The translations under genes were made by a program, and so were the position numbers. 64,000 nt of DNA from Actinopolyspora saharensis. GTDB lineage: Bacteria; Actinomycetota; Actinomycetes; Mycobacteriales; Pseudonocardiaceae. Location: the NCBI RefSeq assembly GCF_900100925.1, contig NZ_FNKO01000001.1:806001-870000 (forward strand), in the 5' to 3' direction. The notes beneath the pieces were generated by a model. That model did not search any database. It was not told where the DNA came from and saw only the letters and a program-made list of their open reading frames with translations. Positions 52,563 to 61,345 of this stretch are shown in pieces (the stretch's first letter is position 1; the number at the start of each line of letters is the position of its first letter).

Positions 52563-52868
52563 TTCCGACACGGGCACAACGTATTCCGCCGGGGCGCCGC
52601 GCGGCGTCTCCACTGAGGGGGATTTTCGCCTCCCACCCGGGTGGGAGGCGCGGGGTGCGCGGAGTCGTTGCGGCGGCCGGCGGTGCACGGGCGCGCCGCT
52701 GCGGAAGGCTCCGGTTCCCGGTGTTCCGGTCGCCTGTTCGGTCACGTTCGTCGTCGGCCGTCTCTGCCGAAAGTCGAACCGATCGGTTACTCGAGTGCGA
52801 TGTTTCCCCGGAGCGGGTCCACTTAGCGTTCCGGGGACGTGTCCAGGGCGGAGATCGGAGAGGCTCGC
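52563..52868. other. Divergent promoter region between ABC row and PAP2 gene
   Basis: 306 nt without a gene. Contains a perfect 24-bp palindrome (52627-52650), a 12-bp palindrome AACCGATCGGTT (52777-52788) and the GGAGAGG ribosome site of the PAP2 gene (52857-52863). Confidence 0.6.
52627..52650. promoter_or_regulatory. 24-bp perfect palindrome
   Basis: CGCCTCCCACCC followed immediately by its exact inverted copy, about 70 nt before the ABC ATPase gene. With no loop it suits a dimeric DNA-binding protein better than a terminator; the response regulator at 48281 is one candidate. Confidence 0.5.
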
Positions 52869-53672
52869 ATGGCGACGACGGGACGTGGGCGGTACGCGGT
52901 GGTGCCGGCCGCGGCGGTGGTTCCGACGGCGGCCGCGGCGCGGCAGGAGCCGGTGGTTCCGACGGCGGCCGCGGCGCGGCAGGAGCCGGTGGGGGAGTCG
53001 ACCGGTTCCTCCGGCATCGTGGACGTGCCGGACGTCAGTGCCGAGTGGTATCTCGAGATCGTCGATCTCACCCGCTCGACCCCTTCCTGGCTGTGGGAGC
53101 TCGCCGCCCTGTTCACCGAGGCGGTGGTGGGGCTGTTCGCGGTGATGCTGCTGCTGGTCTGGTGGCGGGCCCGGAAGCGCGGGGCCGCGGTGATGGCGCG
53201 TGCGCTCCTGGCTCCGGCGGGGGTGGTGCTCGCCTACCTGGCCAGCGAGTTCTCGAAGACGCTGCTGCGGGCGCCGCGTCCGTGTCACACCTTCCCCGAT
53301 TTCGAGATCCCCGCGGAGTGTCCTCCCGCGAGTGATTGGGCGTTTCCGAGCAACCACGCGACCGTGGCCGGGGCCGTGGCGGTGGGGGTGCTGCTGGCCT
53401 GGCACCGGCTCGGGATTCCGACGGCTCTGCTGTCCGCGCTGGGGGCCTGCTCCCGCGTGTTCGTCGGGGTGCACTATCCGCACGACGTTCTGGTCGGGGT
53501 GCTGCTCGGTGGTCTCGTGGCATCCGTCGTGGTGGTGGCGTTGAGCCGGGCGGTCTCCCCGCTCGTGGTGCGCCTGCGCGAGCGGCGCGGGTTCGGTGTC
53601 CTGCTCGGGGCGGGGGAGGTCGCGGAGGTGGGTGCAGCGCGACCACGTCGGCAGCACTCCGCGGTGGAGTAG
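52869..53672 (+). CDS. PAP2-family phosphatase (BcrC/undecaprenyl-PP phosphatase-like)
   Basis: 267 aa membrane phosphatase with the three PAP2 motifs: KTLLRAPRP, PSNH and SRVFVGVHYPHDV, and about five spans. ATG 52869 has GGAGAGG 5 nt upstream; a GTG 30 nt earlier is less likely. The N-terminal tail carries two exact 36-bp repeats (VVPTAAAARQEP twice) and should be cytoplasmic and disordered. Divergent from a BcrA-like exporter row, it may recycle undecaprenyl carrier and add bacitracin-type resistance. Confidence 0.86.
   Translation: MATTGRGRYAVVPAAAVVPTAAAARQEPVVPTAAAARQEPVGESTGSSGIVDVPDVSAEWYLEIVDLTRSTPSWLWELAALFTEAVVGLFAVMLLLVWWRARKRGAAVMARALLAPAGVVLAYLASEFSKTLLRAPRPCHTFPDFEIPAECPPASDWAFPSNHATVAGAVAVGVLLAWHRLGIPTALLSALGACSRVFVGVHYPHDVLVGVLLGGLVASVVVVALSRAVSPLVVRLRERRGFGVLLGAGEVAEVGAARPRRQHSAVE
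52917..52988. repeat. Exact 36-bp tandem duplication in the PAP2 gene
   Basis: Two identical 36-bp units (52917-52952 and 52953-52988) in frame inside the PAP2 N-terminal tail, encoding VVPTAAAARQEP twice. Their identity suggests a recent duplication and possible length variation between strains. Confidence 0.85.
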
Positions 53673-53835
53673 CTCCGGGCGGGACGCGTTCCGGTGGAGC
53701 ACGGTGCTGCGGGCCGTGCGCCGGTTCGCCGGGATCGGCCGGTCCCGGCAGCGCACGACCGCACGCGCTCTCCGGTGCCGGCCGGAAGTGGAAATCCGTG
53801 AACGGGTGAAGTGATGTTTCGTTAGTCTCGCCGAG

Positions 53836-55407
53836 GTGCGTGATTCGGTGTCCCAGGCGGTCGGAGCCGTCCTCGGCCCGCTGCCCGCCGAGCCGTGGTC
53901 GGCCCGGCGTGTCCTGCGCGATCTGGTGCTGTGGGCGGCGACCGCGGCGCCGTTCGCGTTCGACCTCGCCCGGCGGGGGCTGCCCGCCGTGGTGATCGGC
54001 GTGGTGCTGACCGCCTACGTGGTGCTGTCCTGCCGTCGTCTGCCGGTCGCCGCGCTGCTGGTGGCGGTGCTCGCGGCGCTGGTCGACTGGCGCTACGTGC
54101 TCGCGCTGGCCCTGGCCGGTCAGGTCGCGGGGCGGCGCACGAGTGACGAACGGGTGACCCCGGCGGTCTTCGCGCTGGCCGTGGTGGGCGGTTCGGCGAC
54201 GGTGCTCTCCCTCGGTCTCGATCCTTACGACTGGGCGTTGCGCGTGGGCGGCTCGGTGGTGTTCGGGCTGTTCCCGTGGTTGGTGGGGGTGTATCGCAAG
54301 CAGCGGGAGGCCCTGGTGCGCGCGGGCTGGGAGCGCGCCGCGCGGTTGGAGGAGCAGCAGCGCATCGTGGCCGACCAGGCTCGACTGCGGGAGCGGGCTC
54401 GCCTCGCCCACGACATGCACGACTTCCTCGGGCACCACCTGAGCCTGGCCGCGCTGCACGCGGGAGCGCTGGAGGTGGCGGAGGGCATCTCCGAGCAGCA
54501 CGCCGCGAAGGCCGGGGAGCTGCGGTCGAGCATCGCCACGGCCACCGAGCAGCTGCGCGAGATCACCAGCGTGCTGCGTGACGAGAGCGATCCGCTGCCG
54601 GTGGCCCCGGCCGACGGGAGCGTGCGTGCTCTGGTGGACAGCGCGGCGGCTGCCGGCGTCGACGTGCGGCTGGAGGGTGAGCAGGAGCTGGGCGGGTTGG
54701 AGTCGATGCGCTACCGGGCCGTGCACCGGATGGTGCAGGAGGCGTTGACCAACGCGGCCAAGCACGCGCCGGGTGCGGCGGTGTGCGTGCGGGTGTCCGT
54801 GCTGCCCGAGGCGTTGGAGGTCCGGGTCGTCAACGGTCCCGCGACCGAGCCTGCTCGGGAGCATGCGCGAGGGAGCAAGGGGCTGGTCGGGCTGCGGGAG
54901 CGGGCCAAGTTGTCGGGGGGAACGCTCGAGTCCGGTCCGGTGGACGGCGGCGGGTTCGCGGTGGCCATGCGGCTGCCGCACGAGCCGGGACGTGTTCCGG
55001 ACGGCTCCGAGGACGGGGAACGGGTCTCGGAGGCCGAGCGGGACTTCCGCCGGGCCAGTGGCCGGGCTCGGCGCAGTCTGCTGGCGGCGGTGCTGGGGCC
55101 GACGGTGGCGGGCACGCTGCTCGTGCTGACCCTGATGGGGATCTACGCCTACGACACCTACACCTCGGTGTTGACTCCGGAGGAGTACCGCGGGATCAGC
55201 GTGGGCGAGTCCCGTCCGGCGTTGGGCGGGGTGCTGCCCGAGCGTGAGATTCCCGAGCGCGGTACCGGTTCACCACCTCCGAGGCCGCGCGGTGCCGACT
55301 GCGCGTACTATCGGTCCACGGCGGGGTTTTTACCCGCCGACTTCGACATCTACCGGCTCTGCTTCCGGGACGGGCGGCTGGTCGACAAGGACGTGCTCGA
55401 GCACTGA
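53836..55407 (+). CDS. Sensor histidine kinase with C-terminal exported domain
   Basis: 523 aa: N-terminal membrane spans (about 30-160), phospho-His in RARLAHDMHDFLGHHLS, ATPase domain ending SKGLVGLRERAKLSGG, and then, unusually, one more span (about 413-437) and an 86-residue tail (438-523) that would be outside the cell. The tail has two Cys (489, 509) that could form a disulfide and a final SmpA/BLIP-like look (GISVGESR ... CFRDGRLVDKD). GTG start. Its likely response regulator lies 900 nt downstream, behind a degenerate stretch. Confidence 0.85.
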   Translation: MRDSVSQAVGAVLGPLPAEPWSARRVLRDLVLWAATAAPFAFDLARRGLPAVVIGVVLTAYVVLSCRRLPVAALLVAVLAALVDWRYVLALALAGQVAGRRTSDERVTPAVFALAVVGGSATVLSLGLDPYDWALRVGGSVVFGLFPWLVGVYRKQREALVRAGWERAARLEEQQRIVADQARLRERARLAHDMHDFLGHHLSLAALHAGALEVAEGISEQHAAKAGELRSSIATATEQLREITSVLRDESDPLPVAPADGSVRALVDSAAAAGVDVRLEGEQELGGLESMRYRAVHRMVQEALTNAAKHAPGAAVCVRVSVLPEALEVRVVNGPATEPAREHARGSKGLVGLRERAKLSGGTLESGPVDGGGFAVAMRLPHEPGRVPDGSEDGERVSEAERDFRRASGRARRSLLAAVLGPTVAGTLLVLTLMGIYAYDTYTSVLTPEEYRGISVGESRPALGGVLPEREIPERGTGSPPPRPRGADCAYYRSTAGFLPADFDIYRLCFRDGRLVDKDVLEH

Positions 55408-55431
55408 GTTCCTGCTTCGAGGAGGGGTGCT

Positions 55432-55953
55432 GTGGCAGATTGGGATTTCTGTTCGGAGAGTGCGGATCCGGGAGTTCCGGCATCGCCCGCGGATGAATCT
55501 TTCGCACTTCTGAAGGGGGATCTCGAGCAGGCCTCCCTGGATCCCGAGTCCGTGGACGAGGACGCCGATGACCTGACAGAGAGATTTTTTCTGTGCGAGA
55601 TTCGCAGGGCAGGGCGTGATACGGCAAGGGTGGTGCTCTAATTTTCACAAGACCCCGGATGCGCTCGCCCCTTTCTTGTCCCGGGCGCGACAGCCGCTGG
55701 CCGTCCTCTGCTCGTTGAGCCGTCCTGATGGGAAGGCGCACAAGCTGGAAATGCCGAGCCTGGAGATGCACGAGTTCGTTTCCACGGGCGGGGTGAACGT
55801 CGGCACGGTGTTGGGCGAGGACGACGAGGGGAACTTGGTGGTGGATGCCCGGGAAGAACTCCAGGAAGCCCTGGCGCATGGTGATCCGGGCGGGAGGTTC
55901 GTGGTGACAAGCACGTTCGTGCTGTTCATCGGCATCGGCTGGCAGGGCTCGTC
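55432..55953 (+). pseudogene. Degenerate or frameshifted hypothetical gene in lower-GC stretch
   Basis: GTG 55432 with GAGGAGG upstream opens an acidic 69-residue protein (ADWDFCSESADPGVPA ...) that stops at 55641. Protein-like sequence continues in another frame from about 55636 (NFHKTPDALAPFLSRA ... HEFVSTGGVNVGTVL) to about 55950, so a one-base shift in the AT-rich CTCTAATTTT joint could have split one gene of about 170 residues. The region is clearly less GC-rich than its neighbours and ends in a strong hairpin at 56039. No family recognised. Confidence 0.4.
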
Positions 55954-56038
55954 GCAGAAGTCGAGTGGCTGTCCTGGGAATTGGTTCTGGAAAAGTCCCT
56001 GTGAACCGGATGGAAGAAGGATTCCTCGGGGACGAGAA

Positions 56039-56062
56039 GACCCCCGGATCACTCCGGGGGTC
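56039..56062 (+). terminator. Strong terminator before the response regulator
   Basis: Perfect 10-bp stem (56039-56048 and 56053-56062) with a 4-nt loop. It would end transcription coming from the kinase and the degenerate gene, so the response regulator at 56321 probably has its own promoter. Confidence 0.75.
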
Positions 56063-56320
56063 AACCGTGCTGTACTCCAAGTGCGATCAAAGGATGTAAA
56101 GCAGTTGTGCACGGTCGGTGTGGCGAGCGCGAAGGGAGTGGCGTCGCGTGGAGCGTCTGACGCGCCGGTGTTCGCTACCTGAGATGACTCCGCTTCCGGG
56201 TACTGCTCCCGCGAGGCCGGTGGTCGATGATCCCGGCTCTCGGGAAGAATGAGTTCGGGTCTCGGTTGTCGCTCGATCGGGCCCCACCAGGTGTCCGCAG
56301 TGGAATGGGAGTGGAGGGCG

Positions 56321-56992
56321 TTGATCCGGGTGCTGCTCGTCGACGACGAGGCCGTGGTCCGTGCCGGGGTGCGGGCGATCCTCGCGTCCGACGCGGAGAT
56401 CGAGGTGGTGGCCGAGGCCGGTGACGGACGGCAGGCCGTGGAGCTGGCGCGCGAACACCGTCCCGATGTGGTTCTGCTGGACATCCGCATGCCCGAGCTG
56501 GACGGCCTCACCGCGGGAGCCGAGATTCGTCGGGTGGTGCCGGAGACGGCGGTGGTGATGCTGACGACCTTTTCGGAGGACTCCTACATTGCCCGGGCTC
56601 TGAGTGACGGGGCGAGCGGGTTCCTGCTGAAGTCCGGGGACCCGCGCGAGCTCGTCGCGGGGGTGCGGGCCGTGGCCGACGGTGCCGCCTTCCTGTCCCC
56701 GAAGGTGGCGCACCGGGTGATCACGGAGCTGAGCGTGGGCGATCCGGGGGGTCGGATGTCGCGGCGCTCCGCCGCGCTGGAGCGGATCGAGCCGTTGGCC
56801 GAGCGGGAGCGCGCGGTGCTGGCGCTGGTCGGGCAGGGACTGTCGAACGCGGAGATCGCGACTCGGTTGCACGTGGTCGAGGGCACGGTCAAGAGCTACG
56901 TGAGCACCGTTCTGAGCAGGCTCGACGTCCGCAACCGGGTGGAGGCCGCGATCCTGGCCCACGAGGCCGGGATCGTGAACCGGTCGGGCTGA
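56321..56992 (+). CDS. LuxR/NarL-type response regulator
   Basis: 223 aa from TTG 56321: receiver (IRVLLVDDEAVVRAG, phospho-Asp in VVLLDIRMP) and LuxR helix-turn-helix (LAERERAVLALVGQGLSNAEIA). GGAGG lies just before the TTG, closer than ideal; GTG 56300 in frame is the alternative. No kinase is adjacent; the nearest is the extended kinase at 53836, which is on the same strand. Confidence 0.88.
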   Translation: MIRVLLVDDEAVVRAGVRAILASDAEIEVVAEAGDGRQAVELAREHRPDVVLLDIRMPELDGLTAGAEIRRVVPETAVVMLTTFSEDSYIARALSDGASGFLLKSGDPRELVAGVRAVADGAAFLSPKVAHRVITELSVGDPGGRMSRRSAALERIEPLAERERAVLALVGQGLSNAEIATRLHVVEGTVKSYVSTVLSRLDVRNRVEAAILAHEAGIVNRSG

Positions 56993-57020
56993 CGGGCCCG
57001 ACCGGGCTCGCGTCCCTCGC

Positions 57021-57048
57021 CGGGCGGACATCGCGCGGTGTCCGCCCG
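57021..57048. terminator. Bidirectional terminator between response regulator and rhaI
   Basis: Perfect 10-bp stem (57021-57030 and 57039-57048), 8-nt loop, between convergent stops at 56992 and 57138. Confidence 0.75.
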
Positions 57049-57137
57049 TGCCCGTGGCGGCCCCCGGCTCGGCGGACGGGAGCGGTGCCCCGTCCGCCTC
57101 CCGTTCGCTCGCCGAGAGGAGCGACCGGTGGTGCCCG

Positions 57138-58310
57138 TCAGCCCCAGCCGGCCTGCGCGCCGCCGACGCGCTGCTCGGCCAGGTACTGCTGGTGGCCGGA
57201 CTCGGCGTAGGCGCGCATCGGTTCGGCGGGCAGTCCGCGCGAGGCGCGCCACTGCGCCAGGGCGGGGCGGACGTCGGTCTGGAAGGCGTCCATGAGCACC
57301 TCGTTCGCCCCGAGCACGTTGTGCTCGGCCTGCGCCTTCTCGAGGGCGGCCCGGTCGACCAGCAGCGCGCGTGCGGTCATCTCCTGCACGTTGAGCACCG
57401 AGCGGATCTGGCCGGGGATCTTCTCCTCGATGTTGTGGCACTGGTCGAGCATGAAGCGCACCGGGGAGTCCGCGTCGAGCCCACCGTTCGCGATGACCTC
57501 GTGCAGGATGCGGAACAGCTGGAACGGGTCAGCCGCGCCGACGATCAGGTCGTCATCGGCGTAGAAGCGCGAGTTGAAGTCGAACGAGCCGAGCTTGCCC
57601 AGCCGCATCAGCTGCATGACGATGAACTCGATGTTGGTGCCCGGCGCGTGGTGGCCGGTGTCCAGGCAGGTCAGCGCCCGGTCGCCGAGCGCGCTGACCT
57701 GCGCGTAGGAGGTCCCCCAGTCGGGGACGTCGGTGTGGTAGAAGGCCGGTTCGAAGAACTTGTACTCCAGCACGAGCCGCTGGTGCGCATCGAGCCGCTC
57801 GTAGATCTCGGCCAGCGACTCGGCGAGCCGGTCCTGGCGCGCCCGCAGGGAGTCCTGGCCGGGGTAGTTCGTCCCGTCGGCCAGCCAGATCTTGAGGTCG
57901 GTCGATCCGGTGGCGTGCATGATGTCGATGCACCGGAAGTGGTGGTCGATGGCCTTGCGCCGGATCGCGGGGTCGGAGTGGGTGAGGCTGCCGAACTTGT
58001 AGTCCTCGTCCTGGAACGTGTTGGCGTTGATCGTGCCCAGCTCGACTCCGAGACCTTCGGCGTGGGCCTTGAGCTCGGCGAAGTCCCCGACGTCGTCCCA
58101 CGGGATGTGCAGCGCCACGGTCGGTGCGAGCCCGGTCATCTCGTGCACCTTGGCGGCGTCGGCGATCTTCTCGTGCGTGTTGCGCGGGGTTCCGGGGGTG
58201 CCGAACACCTTGAAGCGGGTGCCGGAGTTGCCGAGCGCCCAGCTGGGCAGTTCGATGGACTGACGGGCGAGCGTGTCGGTGATCTCGTCGAAGCGAGGCG
58301 GCACGGTCAT
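57138..58310 (-). CDS. rhaI: L-rhamnose isomerase, RhaI type
   Basis: 390 aa sugar isomerase of the Pseudomonas stutzeri-like RhaI family (TIM barrel), converting L-rhamnose to L-rhamnulose; the family also acts on rarer aldoses. Metal-site segments: LEYKFFEPAFYHT, LDTGHH, DFNSRFYADDDL. ATG 58310 overlaps the rhaM stop. It is the last gene before a convergent response-regulator gene, so no kinase or aldolase follows locally. Confidence 0.9.
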   Translation of the reverse strand: MTVPPRFDEITDTLARQSIELPSWALGNSGTRFKVFGTPGTPRNTHEKIADAAKVHEMTGLAPTVALHIPWDDVGDFAELKAHAEGLGVELGTINANTFQDEDYKFGSLTHSDPAIRRKAIDHHFRCIDIMHATGSTDLKIWLADGTNYPGQDSLRARQDRLAESLAEIYERLDAHQRLVLEYKFFEPAFYHTDVPDWGTSYAQVSALGDRALTCLDTGHHAPGTNIEFIVMQLMRLGKLGSFDFNSRFYADDDLIVGAADPFQLFRILHEVIANGGLDADSPVRFMLDQCHNIEEKIPGQIRSVLNVQEMTARALLVDRAALEKAQAEHNVLGANEVLMDAFQTDVRPALAQWRASRGLPAEPMRAYAESGHQQYLAEQRVGGAQAGWG

Positions 58311-58711
58311 CGTTCTCCTTCGTTCGGATCGGAGTCGTCGAGCGCCGGTGTGGTGCTCGCGTGCGGAGGGGACCCGTCGAGCTCGGCGAGCTGGTCCTCG
58401 AGGTGGAAGACCTCCTCGAGGGTGGTCGCGCTCTGGTCGGCGCGTCCGTGCTGGCCGACGAAGAGGTCGGCCATGTACTCCTCCCAGATCGCGGCCACCC
58501 GCGATTGCGCGAGGTGGGCGTCCGAAGCGGTCGCGGAGTCCGTCTCGTAGTAGCCGATCAGCAGCCCGTCCGGGCGCAGGAACAGCGAGTAGTTGCGCCG
58601 CCCCGAGGCCTCGAGCTCGCGCAGCATCTCGGGCCACACGGCCGCGTGGCGGCTGCGGTACTCGTCGAGGCGGTTCGGGTCGATCCACAGCTGGAAGCAC
58701 ACGCGGGTCAT
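58307..58711 (-). CDS. rhaM: L-rhamnose mutarotase
   Basis: 134 aa RhaM/YiiL-type mutarotase that interconverts rhamnose anomers: RVCFQLWIDPNRLDEYR, HAAVWPEML, NYSLFLRPDG. Tail of about 30 residues beyond the usual 105 is acidic and Ser/Pro-rich. Overlaps both neighbours by ATGA, so the MFS-rhaM-rhaI row is one operon. Confidence 0.9.
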   Translation of the reverse strand: MTRVCFQLWIDPNRLDEYRSRHAAVWPEMLRELEASGRRNYSLFLRPDGLLIGYYETDSATASDAHLAQSRVAAIWEEYMADLFVGQHGRADQSATTLEEVFHLEDQLAELDGSPPHASTTPALDDSDPNEGER

Positions 58712-60015
58712 GGGCTCATCACCGGGTCCTCAGTGCTCGGGGTGGTGCTTCCGTAGCGCTCCCGTTCGATCTGCTTGAGGTCCTTGCCCTGGGTGCGGGG
58801 TGTCCACAGCGTTCCGATGAGCAGGGAGGCCGCCAGCAGCCCGAGGATGAGCAGGCCGAGTCCCTTCAGCCCGATCTGGTCCAGCATCTTCGGGAACCAG
58901 ACGCTGAGCACGCCGACGAGCACGCGGGCGGCCAGGAACAGCACGCCCTGCGCGCTGGCGCGGTAGCGCGTGGCGAACAGCTCGCTGGTCCACAGGCCGT
59001 AGAACGCCTGCGCGCCGACGCCCATGGACACGCCCCAGCCGATCGCGAAGAACAGCAGGGTGGCCACTCCCGGCGGGGCGTAGATCAGCGCGGCCCAGGC
59101 GAGGATGCCGAGCAGGGCGCTGGAGCAGTACAGCCACCGGCGGCTCATCCTGTCGGCGAGCCGCATGAATCCGAAGTAGGTCGCCGCGCTGGTGCAGCCC
59201 CACATGAGCACCTGCAGCAGGTACTGCTCGGTCACGGAGGTGAAGCCGGCCGCGTCGTACACGCGCGGCTGGAAGATCCCGGACTGCCCGGCCACGGTGT
59301 TCCACAGGGCGTAGACGCCGAACAGGAACAGCAGCGCGGTGAGGTTGGCCTTCTTGGTGAACAGCCCGCCCAGGCTGCCCAGGAAGGAGGGGCGCTGGCC
59401 CGGGGCCGTGCTCCGGTCGCGCCACAGCCCGGACTCCGGCAGGCCGCGCCGCACCCACCAGGTGATGGCGGCGACGACGAACAGGTGCGCGAAGATCAGC
59501 CTGCTGCCGAGCAGGTCGAGCGGGGCCACGACCACGGCCAGGAAGTAGCCGAGCATCGGCCCGATCGACCAGGCCAGCTGGGCGGTGCCCACGTGCGCGG
59601 CTCGTTGGTGGGCCGGGGCTTCCTCGGCGATGTAGGTCCACGAGGCGGTCACCCCGGCGCCGACGGCGATGCCGGTCAGCACGAAGGCGGTCAGCAGCAT
59701 CCCGTAGGACGTGGCGAACACGGCCAACAGCACGCCCAGCATGTACAGCAGCAGGTCGTAGGTGTAGATGAACTTCCTGCCGTATCGGTCGCACAGCGGA
59801 CCGCCGATGGCCGCGCCGGCCGCGGCGCCGAACGCGTTGGCGCTCAGCGAGGCGAGCAGTCCGACCGCCAGGTTGTCCAGGTCGAACCGTTCCTGCCACA
59901 GGCTGAGGCTCGTGGCGATCGCGATGATCGAGCCCGCCTCGATGTAGTTCGACATGGCCACGGCGATGGTGGCGCGCCACCCCGTTGTGCGCTTGTTACT
60001 GGAACGGACCCCCAT
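58708..60015 (-). CDS. MFS transporter, probable rhamnose uptake
   Basis: 435 aa, 12 spans, sugar-porter-like MFS protein: signature DRYGRKFIYTYDL after span 2, DRMSRRWLY after span 8. ATG 60015 is preceded by GGAGGA; earlier in-frame ATGs at 60027 and further up are less well placed. First gene of the rhamnose operon. A LacI-type box TAAATCGTTTCA lies about 60 nt upstream of the start. Confidence 0.87.
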   Translation of the reverse strand: MGVRSSNKRTTGWRATIAVAMSNYIEAGSIIAIATSLSLWQERFDLDNLAVGLLASLSANAFGAAAGAAIGGPLCDRYGRKFIYTYDLLLYMLGVLLAVFATSYGMLLTAFVLTGIAVGAGVTASWTYIAEEAPAHQRAAHVGTAQLAWSIGPMLGYFLAVVVAPLDLLGSRLIFAHLFVVAAITWWVRRGLPESGLWRDRSTAPGQRPSFLGSLGGLFTKKANLTALLFLFGVYALWNTVAGQSGIFQPRVYDAAGFTSVTEQYLLQVLMWGCTSAATYFGFMRLADRMSRRWLYCSSALLGILAWAALIYAPPGVATLLFFAIGWGVSMGVGAQAFYGLWTSELFATRYRASAQGVLFLAARVLVGVLSVWFPKMLDQIGLKGLGLLILGLLAASLLIGTLWTPRTQGKDLKQIERERYGSTTPSTEDPVMSP

Positions 60016-60562
60016 TGGTCCTCCCATCCGTTGACCCTGGTCTCTCACGCTCCGTTCGCGGAGTCGCAGAGGTAAATCGTTTCAAAGTGATACGCACCAT
60101 AGCGGCCTTCGCGGTTGTGAACAAGACCGTGCGCGAGATTCGCGCGGGCGGCCCGGCTCGGGGTCGCGCGCCGGTGGCGCGAGTGTCGAGCGCGGGCGAG
60201 CCCGCCGGTGACGTGGGGCGGAGGCCGGTTGCCGTGGCGGAGCTCCGGTGCGGTGTGCGCGGCAGGGGTGGTCGTGCCGCAGGGCCTCGTCACGGAGGAG
60301 AGTTCGTTGTGCCCAGTCGGTTTTCGGGTGGTTGCCGTGTTCGTCCCGCCGTGGGAGCGGTGGCGCTCCTCCTCGGGGTTCGTGGGGGTCCGTCGAGGCG
60401 GCGGAGGTGCTCGCACTCGCGGGGCGTGTGGGTGCGCGCGTGGCGTGCTGCGGCGTGCTCGGTGTGCGCGTGTCGGGGTGCTGGAGTCGAACGCGGAGGC
60501 CCGGAGCGCCCGACTGGGGCGTAAAACGTTTTACCGCGGTGGGGTGGTTCGCCGGAGCGCGT
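60016..60562. other. Control region of the rhamnose operon
   Basis: 547 nt between the MFS start and the IclR stop. It holds TAAATCGTTTCA (60073-60084) close to the MFS start, and a perfect 14-bp palindrome GTAAAACGTTTTAC (60521-60534). Both have the central CG flanked by A/T arms seen in LacI-family operators, although the adjacent regulator is IclR-type. No gene supported. Confidence 0.5.
60521..60534. promoter_or_regulatory. GTAAAACGTTTTAC palindrome
   Basis: Perfect 7+7 palindrome with central CG, 28 nt past the IclR stop and about 500 nt before the MFS start. Looks like a LacI-family operator. Confidence 0.5.
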
Positions 60563-61345
60563 TCACTCGGCGAGCCGGAGGTCGCGTGGTGCCAGGCGCT
60601 GGTGGGTGCCCATGGCGCGGGAGATTCCGCGCGCGGCGGCCCGCAGCGCGGGCACGTGCATCCGCGCGGTGTCGTCGTTGGGCACGATCACCGACAGCGC
60701 CGCCACGACCGTCTCGTCCGGGCCGCGCAGCGGAACGGCCACCCCTGCCGCGCGGGTGTCGATGAATCCGCGGCAGAGGGCGGAGCCGCTGGTGCGCACC
60801 TCGGCCAGCAGTGCCCTGAGTTGCCCGGGGTCGACCACGGTCAGCGAGGTGTAGGCAGGCAGCGGTTCGGCCAGCACGCGTTCCTGCAGCCAGGCCGGGG
60901 CGTGTGCCAGCAGCACGAGCCCGGCGGAGGAGGCGTGCAGCGGGAGCCTGCCTGCGACGTGGGTGAGGCTGTCGATCGCGCCCGGCGCCGAGAGCCGTTC
61001 GACGAACAGGGCCTCGCGCTCCTCCCGCACGCCGAGCTGGACGTGGTGTCCCACCGCGGTGTGCAGGTCCTCCAGGAAGGGCATCGCGGCCTCGCGCAGG
61101 TCCAGGGTGGGGGAGGCCCGCGAGGCCAGCTCCCACAGGCGCACGCCGATCCGGATCCTGCGGTCGGCGTGGCGGTGCAGCCAGCCGTGGCCGACGAGTT
61201 CCTCGATCAGCCGGGAGGCCGTGGCGATGTGCAGGTCGGCGCGGCGGGCGATCTCGGAGACCCGCAGCGCGGGGGTGTCCGAGCCGAACGACTCGACGAT
61301 GCGCACCACGCGCGACAGCACCGATTCCCCGGGTGATCCAGCCAC
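60563..61345 (-). CDS. IclR-family transcriptional regulator
   Basis: 260 aa: winged helix at the N-terminus (RVSEIARRADLHIATASRLI) and an IclR effector domain (about 80-255; LPLHASSAGLVLLA). GTG 61345. It precedes the rhamnose operon in the same direction with 547 nt between, so it may control that operon, but this is by position only. Confidence 0.88.
   Translation of the reverse strand: MAGSPGESVLSRVVRIVESFGSDTPALRVSEIARRADLHIATASRLIEELVGHGWLHRHADRRIRIGVRLWELASRASPTLDLREAAMPFLEDLHTAVGHHVQLGVREEREALFVERLSAPGAIDSLTHVAGRLPLHASSAGLVLLAHAPAWLQERVLAEPLPAYTSLTVVDPGQLRALLAEVRTSGSALCRGFIDTRAAGVAVPLRGPDETVVAALSVIVPNDDTARMHVPALRAAARGISRAMGTHQRLAPRDLRLAE

Noticed and set aside
55645..56511. Minus-strand frame of 288 codons across the response regulator start
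   Set aside because: Overlaps a clear receiver domain and a terminator on the other strand; Ser/Arg/Pro-rich shadow.
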